Shown piece by piece: positions 8,368 through 17,231 of a stretch of DNA of 64,000 nucleotides. The DNA lies in NCBI GenBank assembly GCA_022796795.1, contig JAAWJI010000022.1, forward strand, positions 1 through 64,000, given 5' to 3'. Made by a program: the position numbers and the translations under genes. This stretch comes from Lachnospiraceae bacterium. GTDB taxonomy: Bacteria; Bacillota; Clostridia; Lachnospirales; Lachnospiraceae. The notes under the pieces were generated by a model. That model saw only the letters and a program-made list of their open reading frames with translations. It was not told the origin of the DNA and searched no databases. The stretch's first letter is position 1, and every line of letters starts with the position of its first letter.

Positions 8368-9568
8368 GGAATATGAAAAACGAATCCTGGAAAAGCTGCT
8401 GGAAAAATATCACAACCGCATTATGAAACATACAGAAACAAACAGAAGAATCATAGTAAAGCCCACAGAGATTTATAAGCGCTATGAGGATAATAATGCG
8501 GATATACGGGAAAAGGAGAGTCTCCATCAGGCTGTGGAAATGCTGTTGAGAATGGGAGCTGTTACAGTAGATTACCTGAAATTCAGCACAGACATAGAAA
8601 AAATCTATTTTTGTGAAAATAAGGCGGATGACATTTATCAGTATATTCATGACCAATTCGGCATTACACCTCAAAGCGCGATCCTAAAAATGATAAAAGC
8701 TATTACAGCCAGGTATAAGGAAGCCGGGGAACTGGTGGGGAACTATTGCCGGGGTCTACTATGCCGGGCAGAGGATCCCAGAGCTCAGACTTGTCCAAAG
8801 CGGGTAGAGGCAAACTTGAAAATGCTCCGTTTTTTAGAGGAAAATGAGGAAGATTTATATGTGCGGGAAGCTTCCATGCTGGTATATGGGGACTCCAAAT
8901 GGTTTGAGAAAAATAACTGTGAGGAGATATGCAATCTTGTGCGAGCTGTTTTGGAAATGCCCAGGGAAGAGGGGGAAAGAAATGACGCAGTGCTTGCATA
9001 TTTTCATATTTTCCCGGCAGAACAGGAAATCTTTATAAAAGGGGACTGGAAAATTGAGTGGGAGACGTATGTCCTTGAAACGGGAAAGCTTAAAGGGGGG
9101 ATTGCCCTATCCTCCTGTGATGTGCAGGAAATACAGAAGATTACGGTTCAGGCTCCCCGGATGATGACCATTGAAAATAAAACCTCCTATCAGAGAATGA
9201 AGTCTGACGGCGTAGTCCAAATGTACCTGGGCGGTTTCGCAAGCCCCAGGCAGATTGATTTCCTGAAAAAGGTGATCCGGGATAATCCGCATATTATTTA
9301 TGAGCATTTTGGAGATATTGATGTGGGAGGTTTTTTCATCCACCGGCATTTGTGCCAGATGACAGGCAAAAAATTTTGCCTATACTGCATGGGAACAGAA
9401 CAGCTTGCAGATGAACGTTTTCGCAGCTGCCTGAAGGAGCTGACCAAGAACGATCAAGCGAGGCTGGAAACATTGCTGGAGGAGGAAGCGTACCACACGA
9501 TACTAATATATATGAAAGAACATCAGATAAAGCTTGAACAGGAGATTATCAGCTATTATCTGAGGTAA
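8357..9568 (+). CDS. jetD: Wadjet defence protein JetD (Toprim/topoisomerase VI-like nuclease)
   Basis: 403 residues from the ATG at 8357, chosen because GGAGAGG sits 10 bases upstream inside the jetC end. The N-terminal half is a DNA-binding/arm region. The C-terminal half is a Toprim-like domain with the glutamate motif TIENKTSY (Glu273) and the acidic motif GDIDVGG (Asp320, Asp322), the residues that hold the catalytic metals in Spo11/TopoVI-A relatives. JetD is the subunit that cuts the trapped circular DNA. The catalytic residues are conserved, and the gene ends the operon before a bidirectional terminator. Confidence 0.9.
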   Translation: MSNREYEKRILEKLLEKYHNRIMKHTETNRRIIVKPTEIYKRYEDNNADIREKESLHQAVEMLLRMGAVTVDYLKFSTDIEKIYFCENKADDIYQYIHDQFGITPQSAILKMIKAITARYKEAGELVGNYCRGLLCRAEDPRAQTCPKRVEANLKMLRFLEENEEDLYVREASMLVYGDSKWFEKNNCEEICNLVRAVLEMPREEGERNDAVLAYFHIFPAEQEIFIKGDWKIEWETYVLETGKLKGGIALSSCDVQEIQKITVQAPRMMTIENKTSYQRMKSDGVVQMYLGGFASPRQIDFLKKVIRDNPHIIYEHFGDIDVGGFFIHRHLCQMTGKKFCLYCMGTEQLADERFRSCLKELTKNDQARLETLLEEEAYHTILIYMKEHQIKLEQEIISYYLR

Positions 9569-9601
9569 GGGGCCCTGCGGTTTTACAAAGGGCCCCTTTA
9601 T
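9569..9601. terminator. Bidirectional terminator between jetD and URO-D gene
   Basis: GGGGCCCT...AGGGCCCC gives an 8-bp GC stem with a loop of about 12 bases, followed by TTTAT on the plus strand; it serves the convergent genes on both sides. Confidence 0.75.
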
Positions 9602-9610
9602 CATGCCTTT

Positions 9611-10603
9611 TTATCCAAACAGCTCCTTGCTCATCTTGTCAATTTCCTCGGAAACTGCCTCGTACACACCCGGGAAGGTGCTGATCGCCAGCCCCTGGGA
9701 TGTGTTGGGAATAAAGAATTTCGTGCCGCAGGCAGTGCAGGCTCTACGGACCTCCTGTGCCACCAGCTCTTTTGTCCAGCCTGGCCGGTCTACGGAGGCG
9801 CTGTCGATACCTCCCATAAAGGTAATTTTTCCGCCATACTGCTCAATGAGGGCCGGAATATTGTTGGTCGTCATGACGCCCTGCCAGATATCGATGCCCA
9901 TATCAATCATATCAGGCACCAGGGAAGCCGCATAGGAATCCGAATGGTGGACAATCAACTCCACACCGTGGGATTTATAGTAGCCGTAAATCTTCTTATA
10001 GGCGGGAACCAGAAATTCCCGGAACATATCCGGCGAGATAAAGGTGGAATCCTGACTGCCCCAGTCGTCATGGTGGAAGATAGCGTCCGGCTTAATATAG
10101 CGGCAAATCTTCTCCGCATACTCCAGCTCCCACTCGGTAAGGTAATCGATGAGCTCCTTGGTGCACTCTGGCTCCTCATAGAAATTGATCAGGCAGTTCT
10201 GAATTTCCTGGAGGTGGTGGCACTGTTCAAAGATGCCGGGGGCCACAAACTGGGTGGCGAAGTATTCGTTCCGATCAACCTCCTTCGCCATTTTGATGAA
10301 AGGCTCCCATTCTTCCGCCGTATAATCCAGCTGAGGAGCGTGGACGTACTTTTTCCATTCTGTAATGTCTTTGCAGACAATATGCGCCTCATCGTGAAGG
10401 GGAAAGCTGCCTGGAGTGCCCTCAGGCCATACATTGGTGACGCCCCAGGCGTTTACCACAGGCCCTTTCCCGTATTCGGGCCGACCGTTATTTACGGCAT
10501 AGGGATTGGCGATCAGCATGGAGAAGGCCTCATATTGGTTCACGTAGCGATCCGGATTGCCGCCGTGAATGGTTTCCAGCAAGTTTTGTCTTTTTGTCAG
10601 CAT
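9611..10603 (-). CDS. Uroporphyrinogen decarboxylase (URO-D) family protein without the zinc-thiolate motif
   Basis: 330 residues forming a URO-D/methyltransferase TIM barrel, with the landmark HHDDWGSQDSTFISPDMFRE in the middle. Relatives with this fold transfer methyl groups to or from corrinoids (MtaA/MtbA) or decarboxylate haem precursors. Here the H-x-C and distal Cys zinc ligands of the methyltransferases are absent: the equivalent region reads VHHSDSY, and no Cys lies near the C-terminus. The chemistry is therefore not the CoM-type transfer, and it is not a haem-pathway HemE by context. Start ATG with AGGAGG upstream. It may belong to the following catabolic island or to the segment bracketed by the inverted repeats. 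Confidence 0.85.
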   Translation of the reverse strand: MLTKRQNLLETIHGGNPDRYVNQYEAFSMLIANPYAVNNGRPEYGKGPVVNAWGVTNVWPEGTPGSFPLHDEAHIVCKDITEWKKYVHAPQLDYTAEEWEPFIKMAKEVDRNEYFATQFVAPGIFEQCHHLQEIQNCLINFYEEPECTKELIDYLTEWELEYAEKICRYIKPDAIFHHDDWGSQDSTFISPDMFREFLVPAYKKIYGYYKSHGVELIVHHSDSYAASLVPDMIDMGIDIWQGVMTTNNIPALIEQYGGKITFMGGIDSASVDRPGWTKELVAQEVRRACTACGTKFFIPNTSQGLAISTFPGVYEAVSEEIDKMSKELFG

Positions 10604-10744
10604 AAAAATATCCTCCTGTCCTTTGATGTGTCATCCGTTTCTGCCAGAGGGATGTGCACATTGAAACCACATATACCACAAGATTATTTTATCAGAAAAG
10701 GAAATTGTTGTAAATCTGGACAGATTATAAATTTTTGACCAAAA

Positions 10745-10880
10745 TACTTATGTACTCCCTCCGTTCAACCCGCGCCCATTCGCAAAACGCGCTTTCAGCG
10801 CTTCCCGCTGCTGTAGCAGCTCCTTTTGCTCATGATCGGGCGCTCCCTCAGCCCGCAGAGCGTCTGTCAAATTCGAGCGA
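10745..10880 (-). repeat. Dispersed repeat, copy B (inverted relative to copy A)
   Basis: On the minus strand this block matches 2588-2708 over about 120 bp. The two copies lie in opposite orientation about 8 kb apart, bracketing the Wadjet operon and the URO-D gene. Copy B keeps an uninterrupted 49-codon frame (10748-10897). The remainder of the 10604-11063 gap carries only an imperfect hairpin near 11006-11035 ahead of the dehydrogenase gene. Confidence 0.7.
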
Positions 10881-10897
10881 GCTCGAATAAATAGCAT
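10748..10897 (-). CDS. Possible 49-residue protein encoded by repeat copy B
   Basis: An ATG at 10897 opens a 49-residue frame whose second half reads DHEQKELLQQREALKARF and then ANGRGLNGGST before TAA. The charged amphipathic helix looks protein-like, but there is no good ribosome binding site and copy A is frameshifted in the same region. It could be the remnant C-terminus of a larger repeated gene rather than an expressed peptide. Confidence 0.25.
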   Translation of the reverse strand: MLFIRARSNLTDALRAEGAPDHEQKELLQQREALKARFANGRGLNGGST

Positions 10898-11063
10898 GCC
10901 TTTACCAGGATACGCCAAAAGAGAGGAAAAACAGGGCGTGTTTTCGGTTTCCCTGGAGAGCTGCGGATTTCTATAATTAAGATTAGAGGAACCGAATCAG
11001 TGAAATCCGTCTGCCTGAAAGAAGGCGGATTCGGGTATGGTTTCAGAGACAGGAGGAGAAGAT

Positions 11064-12239
11064 ATGAGAATCAAGGCGGCAGTGACAAAGGAAAAGGATG
11101 CTCCCTATGAGCTGGTGGATATGGAGATCCAGGAACCCCAGGGGGACGAAATTCTGGTGCGGATCCAGGCAGTGGGCGTGTGCCACACGGATGAGGCGGG
11201 GCGGAGGGGCGCGCTGCCCCTGGCGTTTCCTGTGGTGTTGGGCCATGAGGGAGCTGGGATTGTGGAGAAGGTGGGGCCAGGGGTTACGGAATTTCAACCG
11301 GGAGATCCGGTCTGCCTTACCTATGCCAGCTGCGGCAGCTGCGGGCCCTGTATGGAGGGACGGCCCTATGCCTGTGAGCATATGAACGAACTGAATTTCT
11401 TCGGCGTATACCCGGATGGAAAACATCGGCTTTCCTGGAAGGGAGAAGCGGTCAGCTCCTTTTTCTCCCAGTCCTCCTTTGCGGAGTATGCTCTGGTCAG
11501 TGAGAGAAGCGCGGTGCGTATAGATTCGGAGCTGGACTTTGCCGTTGCAGCGCCCCTGGGGTGCGGCATCCAGACAGGCGCGGGAATTGTGCTGAATTCC
11601 CTAAAGCCGGGATTTGGCGCTTCCCTGGCAGTAGGCGGCTGCGGAACCGTGGGATTAAGCGCCGTGATGGCGGCCAGACTTTGCGGCTGCTCGCGGATTA
11701 TTGCAGTGGGTGGAAACGAGAGCAGCCTGCAGCTTGCTCGGGAGCTGGGAGCCACGGACACGATCAACCGGAAAAAGACAGAGGATCTGACGGCTTCTGT
11801 TCGAGGCCTCACGGAAAACGGAGTGGATTTTGCTATTGATACCTCGGGAAATGAGGGCATGATCCGGTCTTTGCTGAACAGCCTGACCTATACAGGCACC
11901 ATTGCCATTGCCGGAGGCGGTTTTCAACTGTGCATGGGCTCCTTTGACCTGGGAGCCCGAACCATAAAAGGAGTCAGCGAAGGGGATTCCAATCCCAAAG
12001 GGTTTATCCCTAAGCTTTTAGAGGCATACCGACAGGGAAAATTCCCGGTGGATCGGCTGATTCGGCGCTATCCCTTTGAGGATATTAACAAGGCTTCTGC
12101 AGATTCCAGGGAAGGGAAATGCATCAAGGCAGTGCTGCAGATGGGCCAGGGGCAAGGTTCCCTTTATTTGGAGGAAAGCCTGTGTGAGACTGGAGATTTT
12201 TCCGGTATTGCTGGGGGGAAAGTCCCTCCTGCTCCTTAA
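11064..12239 (+). CDS. Zinc-dependent alcohol dehydrogenase (medium-chain, aryl-alcohol type)
   Basis: 391 residues. Catalytic zinc ligands Cys40 and His61 (GHEGAG) and the four structural zinc cysteines at 90, 93, 96 and 104 are present. A Rossmann NAD(P) domain with AVGGCGTVGLSA follows. It resembles the class III/benzyl-alcohol group of medium-chain dehydrogenases; the alcohol substrate is unknown. Start chosen at 11064 for its AGGAGG site. The final ~25 residues extend beyond the usual family end and are encoded antisense to the AraC gene, overlapping it by 116 bp. It probably supplies oxidation or reduction steps for the island regulated by that AraC protein. Confidence 0.9.
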   Translation: MRIKAAVTKEKDAPYELVDMEIQEPQGDEILVRIQAVGVCHTDEAGRRGALPLAFPVVLGHEGAGIVEKVGPGVTEFQPGDPVCLTYASCGSCGPCMEGRPYACEHMNELNFFGVYPDGKHRLSWKGEAVSSFFSQSSFAEYALVSERSAVRIDSELDFAVAAPLGCGIQTGAGIVLNSLKPGFGASLAVGGCGTVGLSAVMAARLCGCSRIIAVGGNESSLQLARELGATDTINRKKTEDLTASVRGLTENGVDFAIDTSGNEGMIRSLLNSLTYTGTIAIAGGGFQLCMGSFDLGARTIKGVSEGDSNPKGFIPKLLEAYRQGKFPVDRLIRRYPFEDINKASADSREGKCIKAVLQMGQGQGSLYLEESLCETGDFSGIAGGKVPPAP

Positions 12240-13080
12240 AATAGCGGTAGAGGCTGCGGCTGCTGGGAAAGCCCGCGGCCTCACTGACAGATTCCAGGGA
12301 GGCGTCCGTGGAGGACAAAAGGGCTTTGGCATAGGAGAGCTGCAGTTCCAGGAGGAGACTGGAGAAGCTTACATTCATAGTCTCCTGGATAATACGCTGG
12401 CACTGCCGGGTGGAGTAGTGGAGCGCCTCCGCCACAGAGGAGAGAGTAAGCCCTTCGGTGAAATGCTCCTGGATGTAAAAGAGGAGTTTGGTGGCATTGT
12501 AGGACAGGTCTCCCGTAAGGGTTTCCTCATAGGAGGGATTCGGAGAAATCTTGCTGAAGGACTGAAGAGCTGCCATGATAAAGTTGGAAATACAGCCCCG
12601 CACCCGGATCAGCTCGCCTCTTCTATGGGAATCAATGGATGCCAGAATACGGGCCAGCTCCTCCCCACAGCCATAAAGATCCCGGGCTGTCAGGTAGTCA
12701 TGATTGAAAAAGGCTTTCAGAAGGAGGCGCTCATCCTCGATCCATTCCGGGGGAACCCGCTCGGTTGGCTCAGTGAGAGTGAGAAGAAAAGACATGTTGT
12801 AGGTTTCCACCTGTTCCTCTGAGGCGGGAGTAATGATATGGGGAACCTGGGCGTTTAGGTAAAGAAGGTCTCCCTTTTCCAGAAAAAATTCTGAATCCGG
12901 AAGCTGGACGCATAGCTTACCGGCCTGGACATAGAGCAGCTCCATAAAAGGGTGAGAATGTCTCAGATTGATGAGAAAATGCCCCAGGGAGGCAAAGTTC
13001 AGAAGCGTGATGGAGACGGTAAGCCAGGGGATGTTGGTGATATAGGAACAATTATATTGCTTTTTGTTGTCTGATGTCAT
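12124..13080 (-). CDS. AraC-family transcriptional regulator
   Basis: 318 residues: an N-terminal cupin-like ligand-binding domain (about 30-130, with HSHPFMELLYVQAG) and a C-terminal pair of helix-turn-helices (about 195-295, ending in the AraC signature around FPSSRSLYRYFKEQEG). The gene is divergent from the transketolase operon across 299 bp and convergent with the dehydrogenase, so it is the likely sensor-activator of this island. The C-terminal ~20 residues run past the normal AraC end, antisense to the dehydrogenase gene. Ligand unknown, presumably the sugar or polyol imported by the GPH transporter. Confidence 0.9.
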   Translation of the reverse strand: MTSDNKKQYNCSYITNIPWLTVSITLLNFASLGHFLINLRHSHPFMELLYVQAGKLCVQLPDSEFFLEKGDLLYLNAQVPHIITPASEEQVETYNMSFLLTLTEPTERVPPEWIEDERLLLKAFFNHDYLTARDLYGCGEELARILASIDSHRRGELIRVRGCISNFIMAALQSFSKISPNPSYEETLTGDLSYNATKLLFYIQEHFTEGLTLSSVAEALHYSTRQCQRIIQETMNVSFSSLLLELQLSYAKALLSSTDASLESVSEAAGFPSSRSLYRYFKEQEGLSPQQYRKNLQSHTGFPPNKGNLAPGPSAALP

Positions 13081-13379
13081 AAGGTAAGCCTCCTGTATGA
13101 ATGATTCAAAAATAAGCCGTCCGGTCTGGGTAAACTTTTACAAGAAACATACATGTTTTCCTGGTTTGTTCAAAAACACGTATCATCTGCAAAAAGCTAC
13201 CACTAAGAATGGGAGATATGTCGCTTTTTTGTAAAGACTCCCCCTTATTTTTTGACTAAAATATAAGAAATAGAACGGATGGAAGAATAAAATTAGGCGA
13301 TATGAATAATTTAGAACTTATTATTACACGCAGAGAAATATTTGTCAACAAGAGCAAAAGAAATACAGGAGGATAAACA
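13081..13379. promoter_or_regulatory. Divergent intergenic region between AraC gene and transketolase operon
   Basis: The 299-bp gap should hold both promoters. An imperfect palindrome GAAACATACATGTTTTC lies at 13144-13160 and is a candidate AraC operator. A TTGACT sequence near 13253 could be a -35 for the transketolase operon, but no convincing -10 follows at the right spacing. No gene is seen here. Confidence 0.3.
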
Positions 13380-14249
13380 ATGGAAAAAACACAGGAAATT
13401 TATCGTTTGAAAGAACTGGCCTACGAAATGCGCATAAAGCTTTTGAAGTTTTGCGGTTCCTATGACGGCGCTGTACATATCGGCGGAGATCTGTCCATGA
13501 CGGAAATTCTGATCGGGCTCTGGCACCACGCCATGCAGTGTGATCCGGAAAACTTAAGTTGGCCGGAACGGGACCGGTTTATTATGTCCAAGGGTCATGG
13601 AGCTCTGGCTATGTATATGGCCATGTCTTTGCGGGGCTTCTTTGATTATGAGGAAATCATTTCCACCTATGGGCAGCTGGATTCCAAATACGGCATGCAT
13701 CCTTGCCGGGTGCAGCTGCCGGCCCTGGAGTGTTCCTCCGGATCTCTGGGCCAGGGGCTTGCTATGGCAAATGGAATCGCTCTGAACGCCAAACGAAAGG
13801 GAGAAAAATACCGGGTGTACTGTCTCATGGGAGACGGGGAGACAGGAGAGGGCTCCGTGTGGGAGGCGGCCATGATGAGCAGCTCCTACAAGCTGGGGAA
13901 TGTGGTGGGCATTGTGGACCGGAACTGCCAGACCATGACCTTCTACACAGAAGATAAGTACATGTCCATGGCTCCCTACAAGGATAAGTGGAAAGCCTTT
14001 GGCTGGAACGTGTTGGAGATAAATGGAAATGACATGGCCGCGGTGGTGGAGGCCCTGGATTCCCTGCCGGCTCCCACCGGGGATGTGCCCACCATGCTGG
14101 TGTGCAATACGGTAAAGGGAAAAGGCGTGTCCTTTATGGAACATGCACTGGGCTGGCATTCCGGATGTCTGGGCACAGAGGATATGGAGCGGGCCTTGTT
14201 GGATGTACAGAAGGCCTGGGATAAAGAAAAGGAGGAGATGGGACGATGA
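13380..14249 (+). CDS. Transketolase, N-terminal (TPP-binding) subunit
   Basis: 289 residues matching the first domain of transketolase. The thiamine-diphosphate motif GDGETGEG...N and the substrate-side signature SKGHGALAMYMA are present. Split transketolases work as heterodimers with the C-terminal subunit, encoded next with an ATGA overlap. In catabolic clusters such split enzymes act on unusual ketose phosphates (for example sulfofructose- or apulose-type substrates), so this may not be the housekeeping pentose-phosphate enzyme. The start has AGGAGG 7-8 bases upstream. Its position as first gene of the AraC-divergent operon argues for induction by a specific sugar. Confidence 0.9.
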   Translation: MEKTQEIYRLKELAYEMRIKLLKFCGSYDGAVHIGGDLSMTEILIGLWHHAMQCDPENLSWPERDRFIMSKGHGALAMYMAMSLRGFFDYEEIISTYGQLDSKYGMHPCRVQLPALECSSGSLGQGLAMANGIALNAKRKGEKYRVYCLMGDGETGEGSVWEAAMMSSSYKLGNVVGIVDRNCQTMTFYTEDKYMSMAPYKDKWKAFGWNVLEINGNDMAAVVEALDSLPAPTGDVPTMLVCNTVKGKGVSFMEHALGWHSGCLGTEDMERALLDVQKAWDKEKEEMGR

Positions 14250-15205
14250 AAGCTTCTTTTAACTTTGACGCGATTTTTGCTTCTGGCCGCGACAATACGG
14301 GACGAAAACTGGAGGAGCTGGCCTCCCGGTTTGATAATGTATGGGTATTGACTGCGGATACAGGCGGATTTCTGGGACAGTACAAGAAAGATTATGGGGA
14401 CCGCTTTGTGGATGTGGGAATTGCGGAGCAGAATGTCATGGGAACGGCAGCAGGTCTGGCCCTGGCGGGAAATGTATGCTTTGTGACGGGCATGATTCCC
14501 TTTATGACCATGCGGGCCTGCGAACAGGTACGCACTGCCATCTGCTATCAAAACCTTCCGGTGCGTCTCATCGGCACAGGCGGCGGACTTACCTCGGGAG
14601 GCGGCTCCACCCACAATGCCATGGAGGATGTGGCGCTTATGCGTTCCCTGGTGAATATGACGGTGATTTCCGTGGCGGATCCTAACATGATTCCGGATCT
14701 TTTGGAGGAATCCATGACCTATCCGGGCCCTATGTACATTCGTTTGGCCCAGGGAAAGAAGGACCGGGTCATCTATGAGCCGGGAACTGCTAAGTACCAG
14801 ATCGGAAAGGGTCTGATAGTCCGGGAGGGCGCGGATGTGACCATCTTTGCTCATGGAGAAATGGTGGGAGAGGCCATGGATGCGGCCCTGGAGCTGGAAA
14901 AAGAAGGGATTCAGGCCTTAGTGGCAGACCTCTATTCCATTAAGCCCCTGGATGAGGAGCTGATTATGAGCTGTACCAGAAAGACGGGAAAGGTCATTGT
15001 GCTGGAGGACCATCTCATGTACGGAGGACTGGCCTCAGCGGTGGCTGATGTCTATGCGGACCGGCAGGAAATGCCGGTAAAGTTCCGGAGAATGGGAATT
15101 CCTCAGGTGTATGCAGGCTTTGGCTCCGGGGCGGAGCTGCAGCATAAATACGGGTATGACGCAGAGGCAGTGGCGGCCGCAGTGAGAGAGATGGTGAATT
15201 CTTAA
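14246..15205 (+). CDS. Transketolase, C-terminal (pyrimidine-binding) subunit
   Basis: 319 residues covering the pyrimidine-binding and C-terminal domains. The catalytic glutamate lies in DVGIAEQNVMGTAAGLA, which activates the aminopyrimidine ring of TPP. GTGGGLTSGGGSTHNAMEDV is a conserved substrate/cofactor loop. It overlaps the N-terminal subunit by four bases (ATGA), giving coupled 1:1 synthesis. Together the two subunits equal one transketolase of about 608 residues, shorter than the ~660-residue fused form. Substrate specificity cannot be assigned from sequence; the neighbouring oxidoreductases and transporter suggest a dedicated carbohydrate route. Confidence 0.9.
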   Translation: MKASFNFDAIFASGRDNTGRKLEELASRFDNVWVLTADTGGFLGQYKKDYGDRFVDVGIAEQNVMGTAAGLALAGNVCFVTGMIPFMTMRACEQVRTAICYQNLPVRLIGTGGGLTSGGGSTHNAMEDVALMRSLVNMTVISVADPNMIPDLLEESMTYPGPMYIRLAQGKKDRVIYEPGTAKYQIGKGLIVREGADVTIFAHGEMVGEAMDAALELEKEGIQALVADLYSIKPLDEELIMSCTRKTGKVIVLEDHLMYGGLASAVADVYADRQEMPVKFRRMGIPQVYAGFGSGAELQHKYGYDAEAVAAAVREMVNS

Positions 15206-15222
15206 GCAAGGAGAAGACGGTG

Positions 15223-17181
15223 ATGAATGGTTATTCCCATGTATTTCAGCCTCTAAAGCTTAGAGGCATGACTTTAAAGAACCGGATTTTATTTACCCCC
15301 TTTGTCCCCTGTCTGGTTGACTCAGAAGGATTTCCCACTGCGGATATGCTGAACTTTATCCGCATGCAGGCACAGACCGGGGCGGCAAATCTGATCATGG
15401 GCTCCATTGTGGACCCAGACCGACGCATGTGCTGTTATGCGGATCTGGATTTCCTGGAGGATCGGTTTGTGCCGGGGCTTTCCCTGGCTGCGGATGAGGC
15501 CCACAAATACGGGGCTCGGATTTCCTATGAGGTCTGCCATTCCGGCCGGGGCTGGATTCCCTCTATGGGTTCTCTGGCGTTGAAGGAAAACGGGGAGGGT
15601 GGGGATATTCCGCCCCTGGAATCCATCTGTAATCAGATGACCAGAGAGGACATGGACTGGATGAAGGAGCAGTTTGTGTCCAGCAGCCTTCGGGCTCTAA
15701 AGGCAGGCTTTGACGAGATTTTCCTCCATGTGGGGCACAACAATCTGCTGGGCGCATTCATGTCCCCGGAGACCAATCACCGGCAGGATGCCTATGGTGG
15801 AGGCCTGGAGAACCGGCTGCGCTATCCCATAGAGGTGACAAAGGCTATCCGGACGGCCATTGGGGAGCAGATTCCCATAGAGGTACGGGTATCCGCCCAG
15901 GAGCAAACACCCAGGGGAGCCGGAATGGAGGAGTGCATGACCTTTTTGACCATGGTGGAGGATCAGGTGGACATGGCCCATTTTTCCATGGGAAATGTGT
16001 TTCACCCGGATTCCCGGGTCTGTACCTCTCCCATGTATACCATGGAGCATAAGCAAAATGTGAAATATGCCCACATGGCAAAGAAGGAATTGAACATGCC
16101 GGTGGCTGTGGTTGGAAATATCTGGAATCTCAGGGATGCGGAGGAAATTCTGGAGCAGGGACAGGCGGATGTGGTGGGCTTTTGCCGTTCCTTCCTGGCG
16201 GATCCCCAAATGCTGCTTAAGGCAGCCGCTGGCCGGGAAAAGGACATACGTCCCTGTCTGAAGTGTATGGACGGCTGCGGACGCATTTTCCATGGTCTTC
16301 CTGCCCGCTGTGCTGTGAATCCGGAGCTAGGTTATGAGACGGAGGTGCGCTTGGCACAGCCGGCAAAGCATATATATAAGGCCCTGGTAATCGGCGGCGG
16401 GCCTGCAGGCATGCAGGCGGCCCAGACTTTAAGGGCCCGGGGCCATGAGGTGACCCTCTATGAGAAGACAGGACGCCTGGGAGGCCTCCTTCACGATGCA
16501 GGGGCCGTGTCCTTTAAGGGTTTAATGCGGGACTACCGGGATTATATGATTCGAACTACCTTTGCCTGCGGAGCCAAGATCGTGCTGAACACAGAGGTGA
16601 CGGAGGAGCTGGTGGAACGGGAAGCGCCGGATGCCGTATTTGTGGCTACAGGATCTGAGTTTCTGCGGCCCCCCATTCCTGGAATAAATGGGGCCCATGT
16701 TCATATGCTGCAGGATGCCGAGAGTAGACGGGGAGCTCTGGGAAAACGGATTGTGATTTGCGGCGGCGGCCTTTCTGGTGTGGAGACAGCCGTGGATTTG
16801 GCCCGGGAAGGACATGAGGTCACGGTGGTGGATCAGATTGCCCGAGAGGATTTTTGTAAAAGCCTGTTTGATTTTGCCTATGAGGCCCTGTTCCATGAGG
16901 TGGAAAAGTCTGGCGTAACCCTGTTGGGAAGTAGCCGGATTCTGGAATTCGCGGAAGAGGGCGTGTGGATCCAGCGGGAGGGAAACCGGGAGCTTCTGGC
17001 CTGTGAGGACGCGGTAATCGCCCTGGGACTTCGCTCCAACCGGAATCTGGGTGATGTCCTGTATGCCAAAGAGCCTTTGCAGACTTATCTCATTGGGGAT
17101 GCCTGTGAGGTGAAAAATATTCGTCACGCCACCCGTACTGCCTATGACGCGGTGATTGCCATGGAGGCTTTTCTGTTGTAG
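15223..17181 (+). CDS. NADH:flavin oxidoreductase / FAD-dependent (old yellow enzyme, 2,4-dienoyl-CoA reductase type) 1
   Basis: About 652 residues in the order typical of 2,4-dienoyl-CoA reductase and BaiCD-like enzymes. An FMN-binding TIM barrel (1-335) is followed by a [4Fe-4S] cysteine cluster (C345, C348, C352, C363) and a FAD/NAD module with GGGPAGMQAA and GGGLSGVE dinucleotide loops. Such enzymes reduce or oxidise activated C=C bonds using NADH through FAD, Fe-S and FMN. The start could also be the GTG one codon earlier (15220). It is about 60% identical by eye to the next gene. Why two such reductases sit with a transketolase is unknown; a substrate with an enone or aromatic-like intermediate is conceivable. 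Confidence 0.88.
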   Translation: MNGYSHVFQPLKLRGMTLKNRILFTPFVPCLVDSEGFPTADMLNFIRMQAQTGAANLIMGSIVDPDRRMCCYADLDFLEDRFVPGLSLAADEAHKYGARISYEVCHSGRGWIPSMGSLALKENGEGGDIPPLESICNQMTREDMDWMKEQFVSSSLRALKAGFDEIFLHVGHNNLLGAFMSPETNHRQDAYGGGLENRLRYPIEVTKAIRTAIGEQIPIEVRVSAQEQTPRGAGMEECMTFLTMVEDQVDMAHFSMGNVFHPDSRVCTSPMYTMEHKQNVKYAHMAKKELNMPVAVVGNIWNLRDAEEILEQGQADVVGFCRSFLADPQMLLKAAAGREKDIRPCLKCMDGCGRIFHGLPARCAVNPELGYETEVRLAQPAKHIYKALVIGGGPAGMQAAQTLRARGHEVTLYEKTGRLGGLLHDAGAVSFKGLMRDYRDYMIRTTFACGAKIVLNTEVTEELVEREAPDAVFVATGSEFLRPPIPGINGAHVHMLQDAESRRGALGKRIVICGGGLSGVETAVDLAREGHEVTVVDQIAREDFCKSLFDFAYEALFHEVEKSGVTLLGSSRILEFAEEGVWIQREGNRELLACEDAVIALGLRSNRNLGDVLYAKEPLQTYLIGDACEVKNIRHATRTAYDAVIAMEAFLL

Positions 17182-17231
17182 CAGGTCCCTTTCAAATAGG
17201 TCGGTTGCACGGTTAGAAAAAGGAGAAGAAT

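Noticed and set aside
9944-10738. 264-codon open frame on the plus strand
   Set aside because: It is antisense to the URO-D-family gene, which has clear family motifs; the plus frame has no recognisable domain.
13380-15205. Housekeeping transketolase or sulfoquinovose sulfo-transketolase assignment
   Set aside because: No sulfosugar-specific genes (sulfoquinovosidase, sulfoacetaldehyde dehydrogenase, sulfonate exporter) are in the window, and the AraC-linked context argues against a housekeeping role; substrate left open.
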